Positions 6,852-10,105 of a DNA stretch of 10,105 nt are shown here, in pieces. The DNA is from Eutrophocola sp965662685. GTDB taxonomy: Bacteria; Pseudomonadota; Gammaproteobacteria; Pseudomonadales; Pseudohongiellaceae. The notes beneath the pieces were generated by a model. That model was given only the letters and a program-made list of their open reading frames with translations. It ran no database searches and was not told the origin of the DNA. Both the position numbers and the translations under genes were made by a program. The stretch's first letter is position 1. Every line of letters begins with the position of its first letter. The stretch lies in NCBI GenBank assembly GCA_965662685.1, contig CBFIIQ010000066.1, forward strand, positions 1-10,105, in the 5' to 3' direction.

Positions 6852-6967
6852 AAATTGATCCCTCCTTAAGACTAGCTTTGTACGTTGACTTTGCAGGTTC
6901 AGATTCAAGGGAACAATCCATCGCCTTGCCATTGACGTATACAACGAGAATTAGTGGAGTGGTAACT
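6852..6967. promoter_or_regulatory. Divergent control region between folX and nei
   Basis: This 116-bp gap separates two divergent genes and must hold the promoters for folX (minus) and nei (plus). TTGACT and TTGACG hexamers resembling -35 boxes occur on the plus strand, but neither has a good -10 at 16-18 bp. I therefore do not assign individual promoters, and I see no clear operator. Confidence 0.5.
6861..6867 (-). promoter_or_regulatory. Strong Shine-Dalgarno of folX
   Basis: On the minus strand the sequence AAGGAGG lies about eight to nine bases ahead of the ATG at 6851. It decides the folX start against an upstream in-frame start at 6944 and suggests efficient translation of the first gene of the operon. 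Confidence 0.85.
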
Positions 6968-7789
6968 ATGCCGGAAGGGCCGGAAATAAGGAAAGCAGCG
7001 GATGTGGTTGAAAAAGCCCTGGCCCATCGTGTCCTGGATGAGGTGTTTTTTGCTTTTGACCACCTGAAGCCTTTTTCCGACTCTCTTGTCGGTGCACAGG
7101 TCATTGCTGTAGAAACCCGCGGCAAGGCAATGTTAATTCATACCAGTAGCGGGCTGAGCATTTACAGTCACAACCAGCTCTATGGGCGCTGGATGATCAG
7201 ACCCCGTGGTAGTATGCCAAACACCCGACGGCAATTACGCCTGGCTCTACACAATGCCACCCACTCTGCCCTCCTGTGCAGTGCCTCGGATATTGAGGTT
7301 CTTGAAGCTGACGGCATCGCCGTGCATCCTTTCCTGTCCCGGATTGGTCCCGACATCATGTCAGCATGCCACGGGGATATAATTGCTCAGTGCCAGAGCA
7401 AGCGTTTCGCCAGGCGTCGCTTGGGCCAACTGTTACTTGATCAGGGGTTTCAAGCTGGCGTTGGTAACTACTTGCGCAGCGAAATACTATTCGTTGCCGG
7501 TCTCTCTCCGGATAAAAGACCCTGCGACTGCAGTGAAAGCCAACTGGTTGCAATAGCTGAAGCCAGCCTGTCACTTGCCAGGCAATCCTATGAGCATAAT
7601 GGCATCACTCTAGACCTGAAGTTGGTCAGACAGTTTAAAGCAGAAGGTTTGAAGCGCAAGGTATACCGGCATTGGGTTTTTGGCAGGGAAGACCAGCCAT
7701 GTTGGCAGTGCAATATCAGTATCCGAAAAATCACTGTGGCCAGCAGACGCCTGTATTTTTGCCCTCGGTGCCAGCCCGATAGCCTGTAG
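6968..7789 (+). CDS. nei: Endonuclease VIII (Nei), bifunctional DNA glycosylase/AP lyase
   Basis: Excises oxidised pyrimidines from DNA and nicks the resulting abasic site. The start is set by MPEGPEIRKAADVVEKAL: in this family the initiator Met is removed and P2 becomes the nucleophile, followed by catalytic E3. GGAG at 6956-6959 is the ribosome binding site. An in-frame upstream start at 6878 would bury P2 and is wrong. Other features are K53 in ETRGKAMLIH, SHNQLYGRW (67-75), and the helix-two-turn-helix region with LLLDQGFQAGVGNYLRSEIL (N167). A C-terminal zinc finger contains C245, C248, C265 and C268 (CWQC and CPRC). At 273 residues it is close to E. coli Nei (263). SHNQLYG and ASDIE favour Nei over MutM. 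It is divergent from the pterin operon and appears monocistronic. Confidence 0.95.
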   Translation: MPEGPEIRKAADVVEKALAHRVLDEVFFAFDHLKPFSDSLVGAQVIAVETRGKAMLIHTSSGLSIYSHNQLYGRWMIRPRGSMPNTRRQLRLALHNATHSALLCSASDIEVLEADGIAVHPFLSRIGPDIMSACHGDIIAQCQSKRFARRRLGQLLLDQGFQAGVGNYLRSEILFVAGLSPDKRPCDCSESQLVAIAEASLSLARQSYEHNGITLDLKLVRQFKAEGLKRKVYRHWVFGREDQPCWQCNISIRKITVASRRLYFCPRCQPDSL

Positions 7790-8147
7790 CATGTGCAATG
7801 CACGACCTAACCAGCCGGTAAAGGCACCCAGCAGGAATATCACCAGGTAAATGCTGACTCATGCCGATGCCCCTGCAGTGTGACTTGTACATGTTCCTTT
7901 ATATCACCGTATTAACCAAAGCCGTGATGCAACCCTGAGCTGTCAGCCAATAATGCCTGTATTTTGTCCCGGAGTTAAGAGGCAGATTAAAACGGATTCA
8001 GCAAGCGCCCGGCACAGACTAAGCAAGACCAGCCCCTGCTGTCTGTGTTCCCCGGCATCAGGGTGATATGGCTCTACTGATTTCCTGCGGTTTTCATGCA
8101 GTTTCAGGCATTTGATTTACGACCGGAATGATTGAGACAATCGGGCG
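7790..8147. other. 358-bp intergenic region, no gene recognised
   Basis: This lies between nei and the SnoaL-like gene. A short inverted repeat GTGCA/TGCAC lies at 7793-7803, just after the nei stop, and is too weak to call a terminator. No clear promoter for the downstream gene, tRNA or dispersed repeat was seen. A hydrophobic minus-strand frame begins here but runs mostly antisense to nei, so I do not call it. Confidence 0.5.
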
Positions 8148-8744
8148 ATGACAACAATAACAAAAACATACACACTCGCTGGCTCCCTCTTTCTGAGTAT
8201 CCTGTTACTGGGTAGCGGTCAGATTAACGCTCAGTCTTCGGAGTCTTTATCTTCGGACTCTTTATCTTCGAACCCCGCATCTCCGACATCCTTATCACCA
8301 GCTGACTACATTGCCATTCAGCAATTGGTCAATCGGCTTAATTTTCATCTTGATTACTGTACCAACGCCGGGCAGAGCTTTGCGGACCTTTTTATACCAG
8401 GGGGCGAATACGTCATCGACCAGGGAGACGGCATGCCCTCGGTACGCAATACCCGGGAGGCTTTGATCGCTATCGCCGGCGGACCCGACTGTGAATCCCG
8501 CCGTAACACACCCACGTCCTGGATCCTGCATTTATCGGAAAGTCTGGTCATTGATACCCACCCGGATGGTGCCAGGGGCACATCCTATGCCATCTACCCG
8601 GCAAACAAGGGCAACTTTCTGAATCAAGACACGGCGGGACAGCTGGGCCTGTATCATGATGTTTATGTGAAAACCACGCAAGGATGGCGCTTTAAATCCC
8701 GTCGCCATGAAATTAATCCTGTGGCAGGCGAGGTACATCTTTAA
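8148..8744 (+). CDS. Secreted SnoaL/NTF2-like domain protein
   Basis: A 198-residue protein with a Sec signal peptide (LAGSLFLSILLLGSG, then cleavage probably after INA at residue 28). A Ser-rich linker (29-50) follows, and then an alpha+beta cone-fold domain (about 51-190) resembling SnoaL_4/NTF2-like proteins. PADYIAIQQLVNRLNFHLDY, FADLFIPGGEYV and the closing YHDVYVKTTQGWRFKSRRHE are typical of this fold. Members include polyketide cyclases, dehydratases and many proteins of unknown function, so no reaction is assigned. Two cysteines (C71, C115) could pair in the periplasm. The linker is built on five-residue repeats (SSESL, SSDSL) encoded by a 15-bp DNA repeat. The ribosome binding site is weak. 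The gene stands alone, converging on the beta-barrel gene. Confidence 0.75.
   Translation: MTTITKTYTLAGSLFLSILLLGSGQINAQSSESLSSDSLSSNPASPTSLSPADYIAIQQLVNRLNFHLDYCTNAGQSFADLFIPGGEYVIDQGDGMPSVRNTREALIAIAGGPDCESRRNTPTSWILHLSESLVIDTHPDGARGTSYAIYPANKGNFLNQDTAGQLGLYHDVYVKTTQGWRFKSRRHEINPVAGEVHL
8236..8272. repeat. 15-bp coding tandem repeat in the Ser-rich linker
   Basis: CTTCGGAGTCTTTAT (8236-8250) is followed by CTTCGGACTCTTTAT (8251-8265) and a partial third copy. One base differs between the full copies. In frame it encodes repeated Ser-Ser-acidic-Ser-Leu in the linker after the signal peptide, so repeat-number change would alter linker length without shifting frame. Confidence 0.8.
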
Positions 8745-8766
8745 GTCTTTCCGGGGTGGAATAATT

Positions 8767-8838
8767 AGGGTCAGAGTAGGATTTTCTGACCCTGACTATT
8801 TAGCTTATTTAAATTGGAATAATTTGTACTCTGACCCA
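8767..8838. repeat. GGGTCAGAGTA inverted-repeat element (REPIN/MITE-like)
   Basis: GGGTCAGAGTA (8768-8778) and its perfect reverse complement TACTCTGACCC (8827-8837) bound a roughly 70-bp AT-rich core. A third, inner motif TCTGACCCT (8785-8793) can pair with AGGGTCAGA (8767-8775) as a 9-bp stem with a 9-base loop. GGGTCAGAGTA-type sequences recur near Y1 transposases in gammaproteobacteria. That association is from memory of the families, not checked here. The motif differs from the GTGGGTGTCCC repeat beside the transposase in this window, so another transposase would be its partner. Confidence 0.7.
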
Positions 8839-8859
8839 AAGTATTAGTGTCCAATTTAG

Positions 8860-8881
8860 AAAGCCCCTTGGAAGGGGCTTT
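8860..8881. terminator. Bidirectional hairpin terminator between convergent genes
   Basis: AAAGCCCCTT pairs perfectly with AAGGGGCTTT around a two-base GG centre. It lies in the 167-bp gap where the SnoaL-like gene (plus) and the beta-barrel gene (minus) converge. The T-tract is only three bases on each side, but the GC-rich stem with flanking A/T pairs fits a shared rho-independent terminator. Confidence 0.65.
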
Positions 8882-8911
8882 GCATTACAGTAAGGACATT
8901 TACATACTTTT

Positions 8912-9703
8912 TTAAAATGAAGTTTCAAATCCAATCCGGAAGAGACCTTCATCAAGTTTTGATGACCTCGCCCTTTCAAATTTATATAAATAACTTTTAT
9001 CTTCAAACGTTAGTGGCATTAACAGACCTATGATCAGACTTTCTTCTCCATCAATTAATTTTGCAAACTCATTCTCATTTGCTTCAGAAATTAGATCAAA
9101 ATCCCTGTATTCAACTTTGGCAAGGACGCCACTAAAATCATAAATTACAGAAACATTAAAACTTTGAATTTCAGCATCAATTTCATTAACTGTTGTATCT
9201 ACTGAAAGTTCGTCTGCTGACAATAGCGAATAATCATAAGCTACCTGAAAAGCCCAGTCACCGGGCGCCCAATTCAAATTCAAATTAAAATCCATATCAC
9301 CACCCTGAAAAAGAAAGTCTTTGAGCATTTCATTAGGCTCATCAGTTTCCAGATTGGAATTGGCGGTAAATTAAAAAGTAACACCAAGAGTTTGGGTCAT
9401 ACCCAAAATAATAGGAAAATATGCTTTGCTTGCTGAAAATGTGAGCGAAGGATTAAGCTTAGACTCGGTTGTTGAGATTTCAGGCTGTACAAACAGTCCA
9501 CGGATATCCTTTTCACTATCACCTTTTTGCAACATATTTCGAAAAGTTCGTTGCGTTCCCTTCTCGCTAATTTCTGTTTGTTGCAGCTCCTGATCATTAG
9601 CCTTTTGAAACCTGACCAGCGCCAGATCCCCAGCTTGAGCAGTTCCAGAAAAAAATAGTATTGGTATTAATGTTATGGAGATAAATAATTTTCGTGCGTT
9701 CAT
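8912..9703 (-). pseudogene. Outer-membrane beta-barrel protein gene split by one in-frame TAA
   Basis: Two frames, 9371-9703 (110 residues) and 8912-9328 (138 residues), are in the same reading frame, separated by one TAA (9371-9373) and 14 further open codons. Read through, they give a 263-codon protein. The N-terminal part has a signal peptide (LFISITLIPILFFSG, cleavage probably after AQA at 24). The rest has amphipathic beta strands such as DFNLNLNW, AFQVAYDY, FNVSVIYDF and SLIIGLLM, and ends in GLFRIGFETSF, with the C-terminal Phe typical of BAM-inserted barrels. The ATG at 9703 has an AAGGA site seven bases ahead. A nonsense mutation or a sequencing error could explain the break. The strand pattern and terminal signal remain intact on both sides, so the break is recent. 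The substrate or function is unknown. Confidence 0.7.
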
Positions 9704-9973
9704 GATAAGTCCTTTTATTTTTGGGTTGTTTAGGACTATCCTGCTATTGCACCTCGTTATGTCTCACTGTTCAACATTTTCTTTTTCTACTTTTCCCCAA
9801 CGATGTCATTCTTGCATCATTATTATTTAATTACTTATCGTTTGAACTAATAAAAATTAATTGGGGTCAATTTAAAATTCCAAGATTATGTAAATTAGAA
9901 AATTTTTTGCTCTAACTCTAAACATGAAATTGGAATTGGATTTTTCTCTTACTCAAAATATTTCAGCCAAGTC
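9704..9973. other. AT-rich intergenic region between two minus-strand genes
   Basis: This 270-bp stretch separates the beta-barrel gene from the 3' end of the next minus-strand gene. Apart from the candidate promoter at 9746-9774 it is low-complexity and AT-rich. A GGGGTCA at 9863-9869 partially resembles the dispersed GGGTCAGAGTA motif but lacks its second half. A 64-codon plus-strand frame here starts with TTG and has no coding character. Confidence 0.5.
9746..9774 (-). promoter_or_regulatory. Candidate promoter of the beta-barrel gene
   Basis: On the minus strand, TTGAAC (9769-9774) and TGCAAT (9746-9751) are separated by exactly 17 bases, each matching 4 of 6 consensus positions. The pair lies about 43 bases upstream of the ATG at 9703, a normal distance. 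Not proven. Confidence 0.35.
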
Positions 9974-10105
9974 TCACTGAAAATACGGCCTCAGTGCAGT
10001 CCTGATAGCCGCCATCACCGCTTCAGAATCATAATCCTCATCACCCGAGAACTCCTCTGCCTGCCCAAACAGCACAGCGAACAGGGGAACGTCATTGTTA
10101 CTTGG
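9974..10105 (-). CDS. Partial C-terminal end of an unrecognised protein
   Basis: The last 43 codons of a minus-strand gene run off the right edge of the window and end at TGA (9974-9976). The visible protein includes NDVPLFAVLFGQAEEFSG, an acidic DEDYDSEAV and a final helix MAAIRTALRPYFQ. Base composition changes sharply from the AT-rich spacer to a balanced coding pattern exactly at this frame. The family is not recognised from the tail alone. Confidence 0.7.
   Translation of the reverse strand, partial: PSNNDVPLFAVLFGQAEEFSGDEDYDSEAVMAAIRTALRPYFQ

Noticed and set aside
6852..6944. Upstream extension of folX to a start at 6944
   Set aside because: The extra residues do not match FolX, and the AAGGAGG site points to the ATG at 6851.
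6878..6967. Upstream extension of nei to 6878
   Set aside because: Nei requires MPEGP at the N terminus with Pro2 as nucleophile, and the ribosome binding site lies at 6956-6959.
7610..7843. Minus-strand hydrophobic frame (FLLGAFTGWLGRALHML)
   Set aside because: Mostly antisense to the conserved nei C terminus including the zinc finger. The membrane-like start is short and has no ribosome binding site that I can see.
8912..9703. TAA recoded as a sense codon in this organism
   Set aside because: The SnoaL-like gene ends at TAA near a terminator, and the other split frame is weak. A local nonsense mutation is simpler.
9721..9915. Plus-strand 64-codon frame
   Set aside because: TTG start, AT-rich low-complexity content, no recognisable motif, and it overlaps the likely promoter of the beta-barrel gene.

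Overview
The window looks like a gammaproteobacterial chromosome segment, probably marine or free-living. The GTP cyclohydrolase I, dihydromonapterin reductase, FolX-type epimerase and endonuclease VIII are all recognisably close to their Escherichia coli counterparts. The housekeeping genes have balanced base composition. They are set among AT-rich accessory DNA holding a transposase, short dispersed repeats and several decayed reading frames.

Layout. Positions 1-1300 hold a Y1/HUH (IS200-like, RAYT-type) transposase. It is bracketed by two copies of a GGGACACCCAC repeat on the left and three inverted copies on the right. Positions 1301-1668 carry what looks like the orphan 3' end of a lost gene. 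Positions 1669-4181 are an AT-rich two-component operon: a NarL/LuxR-type response regulator whose stop overlaps the start of a seven-transmembrane histidine kinase. The kinase keeps its phospho-acceptor His but has a degenerate ATP-binding G1 box. Positions 4182-4944 have no confident gene but contain coding-like, stop-interrupted stretches.

Positions 4945-6851 on the minus strand form the operon folX-folM-folE. Together these encode the steps from GTP to tetrahydromonapterin: cyclohydrolase, 2'-epimerase and reductase. Divergent from it at 6968-7789 is nei (endonuclease VIII, oxidised-base repair). A secreted SnoaL/NTF2-like protein follows at 8148-8744. It converges, across a GGGTCAGAGTA inverted-repeat element and a strong hairpin, on a minus-strand outer-membrane beta-barrel gene (8912-9703). 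That gene is split by a single in-frame TAA. The window ends inside an unrecognised minus-strand gene whose last 43 codons are visible (9974-10105).

The genes fall into independent modules. The pterin operon is metabolic and coherent. The two-component system has no obvious target gene beside it. The repeats and broken frames suggest the flanks of the pterin/nei block have been worked over by insertions and decay. Nothing here is clearly a new defence or biosynthetic system. The more unusual observations are the repeat array around the transposase, the degenerate kinase and the nonsense-split barrel.
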